Source of the DNA: Halobacteriales archaeon QS_4_69_31
Lineage (GTDB): Archaea > Halobacteriota > Halobacteria > Halobacteriales > Haloarculaceae
NCBI GenBank assembly: GCA_003021655.1
Contig: PXRP01000031.1
Location: forward strand, 1 to 64,000
DNA length: 64,000 nucleotides
Reading direction: 5' to 3'
Shown in pieces: positions 1-7,678 of this stretch. The position numbers and the translations under genes are program-made. Within the stretch, counting starts at the first letter, position 1. Each line of letters starts with the position of its first letter. The notes beneath the pieces were generated by a model. That model had not been told where the DNA came from. It did no database searches and saw nothing but the letters and a program-made list of their open reading frames with translations.

Positions 1-60
1 GTACCGATTCCGAAACCCAGGCCGGCCACAGCGCGGTGGTCACCAGCGCATCCGACGCGC

Positions 61-90
61 TTGCTCCCACCCGTGAACGGGTGGGTTTCC
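61..90. mobile_element. Hairpin resembling an IS200/IS605 element end (remnant)
   Basis: An 8-bp perfect stem (CCCACCCG at 66-73 pairing with CGGGTGGG at 78-85) closes on a 4-nt loop just before the EamA gene. Hairpins of this form flank TnpB-type elements in haloarchaea. No transposase gene accompanies it here. It could equally be a terminator of a gene left of the window. Confidence 0.3.
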
Positions 91-103
91 GCGCTATTCA
101 GCT

Positions 104-520
104 ATGAACTACCTCCTGTGGGCCCTGCTGGCGATGTTGGGCTACACGTTCGTCGCGCCGCTTTTGAAGGTCGCGCTCGGGGACATGCCGAGTAACGTCG
201 TCCTCCTCATCTCCAACAGCATGCTCGTCCTCTCGGTGGGCATCGTCGTCGCGGTCACCGAGTCCGAAGCACTCACGTATTTCTCTCACCCGAAGATCGG
301 CTACGTGGTCGCTGGCGGCGTCTTCCTGACGGTGGGGATCTACGCCTACTACCAGGCGCTCGATACGGGCCCGGTCAGCGTCGTCGTCCCCATCTTCGCG
401 ATGTTCATCGTGACCAGTTCGGTCGTCGGCATCCTCTTTCTCGACGAAGCTTTCTCGATACAGAAGGGGGTCGGCATCGCTCTGGGTATGGTCGCCATCT
501 ACCTGGTCGCCAGCGGATAG
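104..520 (+). CDS. EamA/DMT-superfamily half-transporter
   Basis: A 138-residue, strongly hydrophobic protein with about five membrane segments, beginning MNYLLWALLAMLGY. It matches one EamA (drug/metabolite transporter) repeat, half the length of the usual ten-helix transporter, so it would have to dimerise as small multidrug-resistance-type proteins do. The substrate cannot be read from the sequence. The ATG at 104 begins directly in the first helix. It is followed 49 nt later by a nucleoside hydrolase on the same strand, which may be co-transcribed, so a nucleoside, base or metabolite exporter is possible but unproven. Confidence 0.75.
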   Translation: MNYLLWALLAMLGYTFVAPLLKVALGDMPSNVVLLISNSMLVLSVGIVVAVTESEALTYFSHPKIGYVVAGGVFLTVGIYAYYQALDTGPVSVVVPIFAMFIVTSSVVGILFLDEAFSIQKGVGIALGMVAIYLVASG

Positions 521-569
521 GCGTCGTAACGCCCCGCCTGTCATGTCACTGGGGGCCGTTCGGGGCGGT

Positions 570-1517
570 ATGGACAGCGTCATCGTCGACACCGACACCG
601 CCAGCGACGACGCGCAGGCGCTGGTGTTGGCCTGCCTGACCGACCGGCTCTCGGTCGAGGCGGTCACCGTCGTCGCCGGGAACGTCCGCTTCGACCGCGA
701 GGTCGAGAACGCGAAGTACGCCCTCTCGCTGGCCGGGGCCGCCGACACACCCGTCTACGAGGGCGCCCGCGGCCCGCTGCTCAAGGAGTTCGAACACGCC
801 CAGGAGGTCCACGGCGAGGGCGGCCTGGGCGGTGACCTCTTTCCCAAGACCGGTATCGACTCGGCCGCGGGGTTCGCCCCCGACGAGATCGCCGCCCGCT
901 GTCGGGCGGCCCCGGGCAAGGTGACGCTACTCTGTCTCGGCCCGCTGACCAACGTCGCGCTCGCGCTCGCCCGCGACCCCACCCTCCCCGAACTGGTCGA
1001 GGAGGTGTGGGTGATGGGCGGGGCCGTCAACTGCCAGGGCAACGTCACGCCCGCCGCCGAATTCAATTTCTGGGTCGACCCCGACGCCGCGAAACGGGTC
1101 GTCGACGCCTTCGACGTGACGCTGGTCGACTGGGGGCTCTCCGTGCGCGCGGCCGTCTTCACGGACGCCGACTTCGAGCGCGTCGGGACGATGGACACCG
1201 ACCTGGCCGAGTTCTTCCTGGACTCGATGAGCGCCGCCAGAACCCACGAAACGGGCGATATCGACAGCGTCGTCCAGCCCGACGGCCTCGCCGCCGCCCT
1301 GCTGGCCTACCCACCGCTGCGCGAGCGCGTGGCCACCTACCCCGTCACCGTCGACGAGCGCGCAGGTCTCACTCGCGGGTACACCAGCGTCGACGTCGCT
1401 GGCGTCACCGGCGAGGACGCACACACCCGCGTCGTCGAAGCCGCCGACGGCGACGCCTTCATCGACGTCCTCCTCGCGATGCTCCGGGACAGTGACCCCG
1501 ACGGCGCTCTCCCGTGA
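570..1517 (+). CDS. Inosine-uridine preferring nucleoside hydrolase family protein
   Basis: About 315 residues, the usual length for this family, which hydrolyses the N-glycosidic bond of ribonucleosides to ribose and free base in the cytoplasm for salvage. The N-terminal calcium-binding signature is seen as DTDTASDDAQA (residues 7-17), in place of the canonical DTDPGIDDA. Further family blocks are LLCLGPLTNVALAL and VWVMGGA near residues 115-150. The start chosen is ATG 570, because it places the signature at the very N terminus; the frame is open upstream to another ATG at 543. Substrate preference is not predictable. Confidence 0.88.
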   Translation: MDSVIVDTDTASDDAQALVLACLTDRLSVEAVTVVAGNVRFDREVENAKYALSLAGAADTPVYEGARGPLLKEFEHAQEVHGEGGLGGDLFPKTGIDSAAGFAPDEIAARCRAAPGKVTLLCLGPLTNVALALARDPTLPELVEEVWVMGGAVNCQGNVTPAAEFNFWVDPDAAKRVVDAFDVTLVDWGLSVRAAVFTDADFERVGTMDTDLAEFFLDSMSAARTHETGDIDSVVQPDGLAAALLAYPPLRERVATYPVTVDERAGLTRGYTSVDVAGVTGEDAHTRVVEAADGDAFIDVLLAMLRDSDPDGALP

Positions 1518-1640
1518 CTCGACGGCCCCGCCGTCGCTCGACGTTGCGTCCCGGAAGTGGGTTGGGGCCGATAAAGCACGTACCGCGTTCGATCCCTCCT
1601 CTCACGGTTCCGCGCGCGAGAAACCCTCTAACGGGGGTCC

Positions 1641-2352
1641 GTGTCAATCATGACCACGGACAGAGACGACTTGAAACCGGTAGCACCCGAGCAGGGGCAG
1701 CGACTGTTCCTCGATCACAGGGCGACGAACTGCACCGAATCGACAGTCCGGAACCACAAGTACCGGACGAAGCACCTCGTCGAGTGGTGCGAAAAAGAAG
1801 GTATCGACAACCTCAACGAACTGTCGGGCCGCGACATTCAGCAGCATCGGATCTGGCGAAAAGAGACGAGCGACATCACCAACCTCACGCTACGCATGCA
1901 CATGAGCACGCTCCGCGTGTTCCTCAGGTGGGCCGGGATGATCGAGGCCGTCCCCGAGAACCGCTACACGAAGGTGATCCTGTGGGAGACAGGGATGCGC
2001 ATCGGGGGGGCGAACTCGACCGACCCTGACGACGTGAGCTTCGAGCGAGGACGCATCCGACTCGTTCACCGTCCGGATCAAGGGACGACGCTGAAGAACG
2101 GACAGGGCTGTGAGCGTCTTGTAGCAATGACATCTGACCTCAGCGACCTGCTCAAAGACCACATCGACAACTGACGGCACGACCGACGACCACGGTCGAG
2201 AACCGCTGTTAACGACAGAAAACGGTTGCATGCCTCGGGGCACAATCCGGAAAGTCATCTACATGCTGACCGTTCCCGGGAACGACCGCCGGACCGTCGA
2301 ACTGTTCGTCAACGAAGTGATGGACGAGGTCCTGATTATTTTCAAAAAATAA
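1641..2352 (+). pseudogene. Decayed tyrosine recombinase (XerC/D-like integrase)
   Basis: The open part (ATG 1650 to 2174) encodes a SAM-like core-binding domain (TESTVRNHKYRTKHLVEWC, STLRVFLRWAGMIE) and then jumps directly to the first catalytic arginine block, LLWETGMRIG-like (ILWETGMRIGGA). The linker usually between these is missing, so there is an internal deletion. After the stop at 2172-2174 the homologous sequence continues in another frame (DDHGREPLLTTENGCMPRGT, from about 2176) and then degenerates to a stop near 2350. The HxxR box and the nucleophilic tyrosine are absent. Haloarchaeal integrases of this type move proviruses and plasmids. It lies about 100 bp from a duplicated gatB 3' end. 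Confidence 0.8.
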
Positions 2353-2444
2353 CATTTATTCCGGAGGGCGACGACGGAGACGAGGCGGCGGCCACCTCGA
2401 CCCTCCGTTCGAGGGGATTCAACGTGGTGCTCGGATAGGTCGTC

Positions 2445-2492
2445 GGTCACCCTTCCAGTTCCTCGCACAGCAGTTGGTTCACGTCGCCGGGG
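2445..2492 (-). repeat. 48-bp partial copy of the gatB 3' end (candidate attachment-site repeat)
   Basis: On the minus strand this reads P-GDVNQLLCEELEG-stop, against GDVNQLLREELEG-stop at the true gatB end (4438-4485). I count 45 of 48 identical bases; two differences are synonymous and one gives Arg to Cys. Homology ends on both sides. It sits between the integrase remnant and the 3' end of the channel gene, which looks like an att duplication or a recombination scar. Confidence 0.8.
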
Positions 2493-2524
2493 CGGCGACT
2501 TCTCCCTCACCGGGCGCGCCCTCG

Positions 2525-4180
2525 TCACCGGAGTTCGTCGAACCGGTCGAGAGCGTTCTCGGTCCCGGCGACGACGAGGCGGTCCGACGGCTCGATGTCG
2601 GTCCAGTCGCGCAGGTCCGCGCTCACGCGGCCGTCGCGGTGTTCGATGGCGACGACCGTACAGCCGGTGCGCTCGCGGACGGCCGCCTCGCCGAGGGACT
2701 GTCCCGCGAGCGCGCCCGGTGACCTGTCGACCAGCCGGATCCCGCGGTCGAGGTCGATAGACTGGTCGGCGTCGAGGATCGCCGTCGCGAGCAGGCGGCC
2801 GGCGACGGTCGACAGTGCGAGGACGTAATCGACGCCCGCGCGGTAGAGCTTGGGGACGCTCTCGGTCTGGTTGGCCCGGGCGACGACCTCCACGTCGGGG
2901 GCGAGGTCCCGGACGACGAACGAGGCGACTAGCGTGACAGTGTCGTCGTCCAGCGCGAGCACGACCGTGCGGGCGTCGTCGACGCCGGCCGCCTCGAGCA
3001 CCTCCTCGTCAGTGACGTCGCCCTGGACGTCGACGCGGGGGTCGTCCTCGATGTCGACGACCGTCCGGTCGATGCCGTCCTCGACGAGCGCGTCGCTGAC
3101 GAGCGTCCCGACGACGCCCGATCCGGCGACGACCACCCGTCCGCGGTCGTACGTCTTCGTCGACGACCCCGCCGAGTTCGCGACCGAGTCGAGCGTCACC
3201 GGCCGCCCGGCGGTCAACAGTACCGTCTGGTCGTTGAGCGGGAGGGCCTCGAACGGCGGGACGTGGAACTGCCCGAGCGACCACACGCCGACCACGCTCT
3301 TTGCCGACCGGTCGGACGGTCCCCCCGGGTCCGCCGGGTCGCGAAACCCCGATTCAGTCAGTCGCTTGCCGTCGAGTTCGCTGCCGCGGGCGACGGGGAT
3401 CTCGGCGATCCCGAAGTCCTCGCCGAGCGTCGCCGCCCCGTCGACGTCGACCTCGACCGTGTTGCGTACCTTGTTGGCGATGCCGTTGCCGAGCAGTTTC
3501 CGCGGGAGGAACGTCCGGTCGGCGCCCGCGAGGCGGTGGTACTCCGCGAGGTCCTCGTCGGTGGCGATGCTGTAGACCGGGACCTCGGGCGCGACTTCCT
3601 TGGCCGACGTGATGACGTTCAGGTCGACCTCGTCGTCGGCGTCGGAGACGACCGCACGCGCGTCACCCACGCTGACCCGTTCGAGCGTCTCCATCGACTT
3701 CGGGTCGCCGTGGACGACCTCGTAGTCGCGCTCGTGGAGGTCGGTCGCGACCTCGCGGTCCGGTTCGACGATGACGTACGGGACCTCCCTGTCGACGAGT
3801 TCGTCGATGAGCGACTCCGTGTGGGTCGTGGCCGTGCAGACGACGACGTGGTCCGACAGCCCCTCTCGCGACGAGGACGGCGTCCTCGCCAGCGACTGCT
3901 CCAGCAGGGGGACGATGACGACCGGAACGGCGCTGAAGATGAGAACCAGACTCGCTGCCTGCATCGTGACGACGAAGACGTTCATGAGCGGACTCGTCCA
4001 CGGCGCGTCCTCCCCGTAGCCGACGGTCGTGAACGTCTGCATCACCACCACCAGCGACCTGAGGAACGACCGTGGCTCGCCCTCGAACGCCGACATCCCG
4101 ACCGAGTACAACACCGTAAACAGTAGTATCGTCGCGACGAGACCCATGACGTAACGCCGAGCAAGCCGGTACGTGTCCAC
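2525..4180 (-). CDS. Two-TM potassium channel with tandem RCK/TrkA domains
   Basis: 551 residues. One helix at about 11-31, a pore loop with the K+ selectivity filter TTVGYGE (51-57), a second helix at about 66-92, then two RCK (TrkA-N) Rossmann domains: the first begins near residue 108 (DHVVVCTATTH, a degenerate nucleotide-binding loop), the second near 345 with an intact GSGVVG loop. A TrkA-C-like domain closes the protein. This is the Kch/MthK-like architecture, fused in one chain; such channels gate K+ flux in response to Ca2+ or nucleotides, which matters for a salt-in organism. The GTG start at 4180 lies about 25 nt from a TATA-like box, so the mRNA is probably leaderless. Confidence 0.9.
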   Translation of the reverse strand: MDTYRLARRYVMGLVATILLFTVLYSVGMSAFEGEPRSFLRSLVVVMQTFTTVGYGEDAPWTSPLMNVFVVTMQAASLVLIFSAVPVVIVPLLEQSLARTPSSSREGLSDHVVVCTATTHTESLIDELVDREVPYVIVEPDREVATDLHERDYEVVHGDPKSMETLERVSVGDARAVVSDADDEVDLNVITSAKEVAPEVPVYSIATDEDLAEYHRLAGADRTFLPRKLLGNGIANKVRNTVEVDVDGAATLGEDFGIAEIPVARGSELDGKRLTESGFRDPADPGGPSDRSAKSVVGVWSLGQFHVPPFEALPLNDQTVLLTAGRPVTLDSVANSAGSSTKTYDRGRVVVAGSGVVGTLVSDALVEDGIDRTVVDIEDDPRVDVQGDVTDEEVLEAAGVDDARTVVLALDDDTVTLVASFVVRDLAPDVEVVARANQTESVPKLYRAGVDYVLALSTVAGRLLATAILDADQSIDLDRGIRLVDRSPGALAGQSLGEAAVRERTGCTVVAIEHRDGRVSADLRDWTDIEPSDRLVVAGTENALDRFDELR

Positions 4181-4200
4181 GCTCTAGCGGTCGACTACGA

Positions 4201-4232
4201 CCCTAATAAAGAATCGTGATCGATACGTTTCA
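4201..4232 (-). promoter_or_regulatory. TATA-like box and upstream half-site of the channel gene
   Basis: On the minus strand TCTTTATTAGG (4201-4211) sits about 25 nt before the GTG start of the channel. Directly upstream, 4221-4232 reads CGATACGTTTCA on the plus strand, the same 12-mer that forms one arm of a perfect inverted repeat at 48782-48830. Confidence 0.45.
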
Positions 4233-4312
4233 CGACGATGCGAGACCGTTCGTCGCTACCCCGGAAGTCAGCCGGATCGTCCGTCGCGGCCCCGGGAGAC
4301 TCCGGCAGAATC

Positions 4313-4408
4313 GTCTGTCACGCCGGTCGTCGAGGCGTCTGTCACGCCGGTCGTCGAGGCGTCTGTCACGCCGGTCGTCGAGGCGTCTGTCACGCCGGTC
4401 GTCGAGGC
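4313..4408. repeat. Four exact 24-bp tandem repeats downstream of gatB
   Basis: Four consecutive identical copies (4313, 4337, 4361, 4385) of a unit beginning GTCTGTCACGCC and ending GTCGAGGC. The unit is a multiple of three, so several frames stay open, but neither frame looks like a real protein. The array ends 31 bp from the gatB stop codon. Confidence 0.95.
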
Positions 4409-4439
4409 GTCTACAGCTCTCCCGCCCGCGACGGTCGGG

Positions 4440-5924
4440 TCACCCCTCCAGTTCCTCGCGCAGCAGCTGGTTCACGTCGCCGGGGTCGGCCGAGCCGCCG
4501 GTCTTGCCCATTACCTGGCCGACGAGGAAGTTGATCGCGCCGTCCTCGCCGTCGTGGTAGTCCGCGACTGCGTCGGGGTTCTCCTCGATGGCCGCCTCGA
4601 CCGCCTGCTGGACCTCGTCGCCGCTGGTCTTGCCCAGCCCGGCTTCCTCGACTATCTCGTCGGGGCCTTCCCCGTCGTCGAGCATCGACCGGAGGACCGT
4701 CTCGCGGGCGTTCTTGGCCGTGATCTCGTCGGTGGCGACGAGTTCGACCAGCCGCTCGATCTCGTCGAAACGGTCGGCCACGTCCGTGACCGCCATGTCG
4801 CGGTAGTTCAACTCCCCGAGGAGTTCGTCGGCCACCCAGGTCGCCGCCAGGTCCGGGTCGAACGCCTCGGCCACGTCCTCGAAGAAGTCCGCGACCTGCT
4901 TGGTGCTCGTCAGCTTGGAGGCGGCCTCCTCGCTGAGGCCGTACTCCGCCTGGAAGCGCTCGCGGCGGGCGTCGGGGAGTTCCGGGATCGCCAGTCGCTC
5001 CCGCCAGTCGGCCACGCGCAACGGCGGCAGGTCGGCCTCCCGGAAGTACCGGTAGTCTTTCTCCTCTTCCTTCGAGCGCATCGAGAGGGTGACGCCCTTC
5101 GATTCGTCCCAGTGGCGGGTCTCCTGCTCGACGGCCCGCCCGCGCTCGATGGCGTTTTTCTGGCGCGTCTCCTCGTAGGCGAGGGCCTTCTCGGCACCCC
5201 TGTGGCTGGAGATGTTCTTGACCTCCGTCCTGTTGGCCGCCTCCAGTACCGCCTCGTCGACGGTGCCGTCCGCGGCCACGTCGTCGGCGTCGACGAGAGA
5301 GAGGTTGGCGTCGACGCGCAGGGAGCCGTCCCGCGAGGAGTCGAACACGCCCAGGTATTCGAGGACCTCCTCCAGCTTGGCGAGGAAGGCCCGCACTTCG
5401 TCGGCCGACCGGAAGTCCGGCCGGGTGACGATCTCCATCAGCGGCGTGCCCGCGCGGTTGTAGTCGACCAGCGTGTAGTCGGCGGTGTCGATGGAGCCGC
5501 CCTTGTGCTGGAGGCTGCCGGGGTCCTCTTCGAGGTGCGCACGGCGGATACCCACCGTGCGACGCTCGCCCCCGACGGAGAATTCGAGTTCGCCGTCCGC
5601 ACAGATGGGGGCGTCGTACTGGGTGATCTGGAAGTTCTTGGGCAGGTCGGGGTAGTAGTAGTTCTTCCGGTGGAAGGTCGTCTCCTCGGGGATGTCGGCG
5701 TCGATGGCCTTGCCGACCCTGACGGCGGCCTCGACGGCCCCCTCGTTGACGACCGGCAGGGCGCCCGGCAGCCCCAGACAGACGGGACAGGTGTTGGCGT
5801 TGGGTTCCTCGGCGGGCTCTGTCGAACAGCCACAGAAGATCTTCGTGTCCGTCTCCAGCTGGACGTGGACCTCCAGCCCGATGACGGTCGCCAGGTCCTC
5901 CGTCTCGGCGGCTTGTGCGGTCAT
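4440..5924 (-). CDS. gatB: Asp-tRNA(Asn)/Glu-tRNA(Gln) amidotransferase subunit B
   Basis: About 494 residues, full family length. GatB binds the mischarged tRNA and, with GatA/GatC, converts Glu-tRNA(Gln) or Asp-tRNA(Asn) to the amidated form. Seen are the N-terminal block TVIGLEVHVQLETDTKIFC, a zinc-type Cys set (CGC, CPVC), NYYYPDLPKNFQITQYD, the HLEEDPGSLQH block, DYRYFREADLPP, and a C-terminal YqeY/helical tail ending NQLLREELEG. The ATG at 5924 is preferred over an in-frame codon at 5933, because a TTTAG-type box lies about 25-30 nt upstream. gatA/gatC are not adjacent. Confidence 0.95.
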   Translation of the reverse strand: MTAQAAETEDLATVIGLEVHVQLETDTKIFCGCSTEPAEEPNANTCPVCLGLPGALPVVNEGAVEAAVRVGKAIDADIPEETTFHRKNYYYPDLPKNFQITQYDAPICADGELEFSVGGERRTVGIRRAHLEEDPGSLQHKGGSIDTADYTLVDYNRAGTPLMEIVTRPDFRSADEVRAFLAKLEEVLEYLGVFDSSRDGSLRVDANLSLVDADDVAADGTVDEAVLEAANRTEVKNISSHRGAEKALAYEETRQKNAIERGRAVEQETRHWDESKGVTLSMRSKEEEKDYRYFREADLPPLRVADWRERLAIPELPDARRERFQAEYGLSEEAASKLTSTKQVADFFEDVAEAFDPDLAATWVADELLGELNYRDMAVTDVADRFDEIERLVELVATDEITAKNARETVLRSMLDDGEGPDEIVEEAGLGKTSGDEVQQAVEAAIEENPDAVADYHDGEDGAINFLVGQVMGKTGGSADPGDVNQLLREELEG

Positions 5925-6038
5925 TGCCCGCAATTTGCCCGCGGCCGGCTAAAGGCTAACGACCACCGGACGGCGATACCCGCGTGGGCGAGCGGTCTCC
6001 CGACGGGAGGGTGGACCCGGCCACAGCCCGGCCACAGC

Positions 6039-6080
<42 letters not shown>

Positions 6081-6133
6081 CTCATCACATAACCGCCCCC
6101 CTGTCGAAGTACCGGGACCGGAGACCCGCATCC

Positions 6134-6664
6134 GTGCCAGGACCAGTCTTCATCGAGGGCGACCGCACCGACCTCCGAACCATCGAGAAAGCGGACGTTC
6201 CGTTCCTCGAGGAGGGTATCAATCACCCCGCAATGAGGCGGTACGCCGGCGGCGACGTCCCGTACAACCGCCCGCGCTACGAGGGCGAGCGGTTCGACAC
6301 GCTCTCGGACGGCGACATCGTCCAGTTGATCGTCTGCGACGGGGACGAGCGGCTCGGTGACGTGTCGCTCGCGCCGGTCGACGAGCGGCGCGGCTGGGCC
6401 AACCTCGGCTACCGGGTCCACCCCGGCCACCAGGGCGAGGGGTACGCGACCGACGCCGCCCGCCTGGTCGTGAGCCACGGGTTCGACGAACTGCGTCTCC
6501 ACCGGGTCTCGGCGACGGTCGTCGCGGACAACGAGGCCTTCAGGCGCGTCCTCGAGAAACTGGGGTCCGTCCACGAGGGGACGAAACGCGACGACGCGTT
6601 CGTCGACGGGACCTACGTCGACAGGGAGCTGTACGCCGTCCTCCGCGAGGAGTGGGCGGGCTGA
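6134..6664 (+). CDS. GNAT-family N-acetyltransferase (RimJ/RimL-like)
   Basis: 176 residues with a GTG start. The C-terminal half carries the acetyl-CoA pyrophosphate-binding loop of GNAT enzymes, GYRVHPGHQGEGYATDA (about residues 95-112), and the block VSATVVADNEAFRRVLEKLG typical of the RimJ/RimL subgroup that acetylates N-terminal amines or small amines. Substrate unknown. It stands alone between gatB (convergent side) and guaA on the same strand; a short duplicated CCCGTCCCGGTTCCG-like element follows the stop. Confidence 0.85.
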   Translation: MPGPVFIEGDRTDLRTIEKADVPFLEEGINHPAMRRYAGGDVPYNRPRYEGERFDTLSDGDIVQLIVCDGDERLGDVSLAPVDERRGWANLGYRVHPGHQGEGYATDAARLVVSHGFDELRLHRVSATVVADNEAFRRVLEKLGSVHEGTKRDDAFVDGTYVDRELYAVLREEWAG

Positions 6665-6713
6665 ACCGGCCCGTCCCGGTTCCGTCCTGAGCGGACTCGT
6701 CCCGGTTCCGGGC

Positions 6714-6723
6714 TGTTTTTATC
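6714..6723 (+). promoter_or_regulatory. T-rich TATA-like box for guaA
   Basis: TGTTTTTATC lies about 25-30 nt before the guaA ATG, the spacing expected for a leaderless haloarchaeal transcript. The T-run also directly follows the acetyltransferase gene and may serve as its terminator. Confidence 0.5.
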
Positions 6724-6745
6724 GTCCCGCGGGCTACGAGGGGTA

Positions 6746-7294
6746 ATGACCCGCATCGACGTGATAGACAACCACGGCCAGTTCACCCACCTGGAGCAGC
6801 GCGCGCTCCGGGAGATGGGCGTGGACGTGGAACTCGTGGACAACGAGACACCGCCCGAGGATATCGACGCCGACGGCCTCGTCCTCTCGGGGGGGCCCAG
6901 CATCGACCGCATCGGCAACTGCCCGGGGTACCTCGACCTCGACATCCCCGTCCTGGGCATCTGTCTGGGCCACCAGGTGATGGCCAGGGAACTCGGGGGC
7001 GAGGTCGGCGAGGGCGACTACGGCGGGTACGCCGACGTGACCGTCGACATCCTCGATGACGAGGACCCGCTGGTCGGCTCGCTGGCCCCCGACACCCGCG
7101 TGTGGGCGAGCCACGCCGACGAGGTGACACGGGTGCCCGAGGGCTTCGAACGTACCGCCGAGAGCGACGTCTGTGGCGTCGAGGCGATGAGCGACGCCGA
7201 CCGCGACCTCTACGGCGTCCAGTGGCACCCCGAGGTCGCACACACCGAGGAAGGCGAGGAAGTCTTCGAGAACTTCCTCGCGCGCTGTGACTGA
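6746..7294 (+). CDS. guaA1: GMP synthase subunit A (glutamine amidotransferase)
   Basis: 182 residues, the size of the separate glutaminase subunit found in archaea, where GMP synthetase is split into GATase and ATP-pyrophosphatase polypeptides. It supplies ammonia for XMP to GMP. A complete class I amidotransferase triad is visible: nucleophile C73 in GICLGHQ, and H161/E163 in QWHPEV; the oxyanion loop is LSGGPS at 47-52. The partner ATP-pyrophosphatase subunit is not in this window. A TATA-like run 25-30 nt upstream supports the ATG at 6746. Confidence 0.93.
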   Translation: MTRIDVIDNHGQFTHLEQRALREMGVDVELVDNETPPEDIDADGLVLSGGPSIDRIGNCPGYLDLDIPVLGICLGHQVMARELGGEVGEGDYGGYADVTVDILDDEDPLVGSLAPDTRVWASHADEVTRVPEGFERTAESDVCGVEAMSDADRDLYGVQWHPEVAHTEEGEEVFENFLARCD

Positions 7295-7307
7295 CCACCT
7301 GGGGGAG

Positions 7308-7463
7308 CCGTCCGGACCTGGTCGGCCAGGCGAACCCGCTACCGTCCCGTCCGGACCTGGCCTACTGGACGAACCCCCTACTGGCCCGTCCGGACCCGAC
7401 TGGCCGAACAACCCCCTTACTGTCCCCTCCGGACCGGGCCGACTGCGCGAGCCCGCCGCTGTC
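7308..7463. repeat. Degenerate 39-bp tandem repeat (4 copies) downstream of guaA
   Basis: Four copies with a 39-bp period, each starting near CCGTCCGGACC, beginning 14 bp after the guaA stop. If translated they would give PSGPGRPGEPATV-like units, but no start, promoter or coding bias supports a protein. The rest of the 7295-7678 gap shows nothing recognisable beyond possible promoter sequence for the next gene. Confidence 0.85.
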
Positions 7464-7678
7464 CCGCCCCGGACCGGCTGGTGGCACGGGGCGTCCGCCG
7501 TTCGATCCGCGCGTATCGATCCGCGGCCGTCGCGTGTCGCTTTGGGGCCCGAACGGCGTCATGCGGGCGTCAGACACCGGTTAGCGCGAGGACAGAACGT
7601 TGAAGTTACCGTGCGTTCATCTCCGCACAACGACAGCCGGGACGACCCCACGGCGACGGGAGAGCGACGGGACCACCC

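Noticed and set aside
4313-4408. CRISPR array
   Set aside because: The 24-bp copies are directly adjacent with no spacers; no cas genes nearby. The same holds for the arrays at 7308, 48241 and 57601.
4216-4560. Arg/Ser-rich ORFs across the 24-bp repeats
   Set aside because: They arise because the unit length is divisible by three; they run antisense into gatB and lack family similarity.
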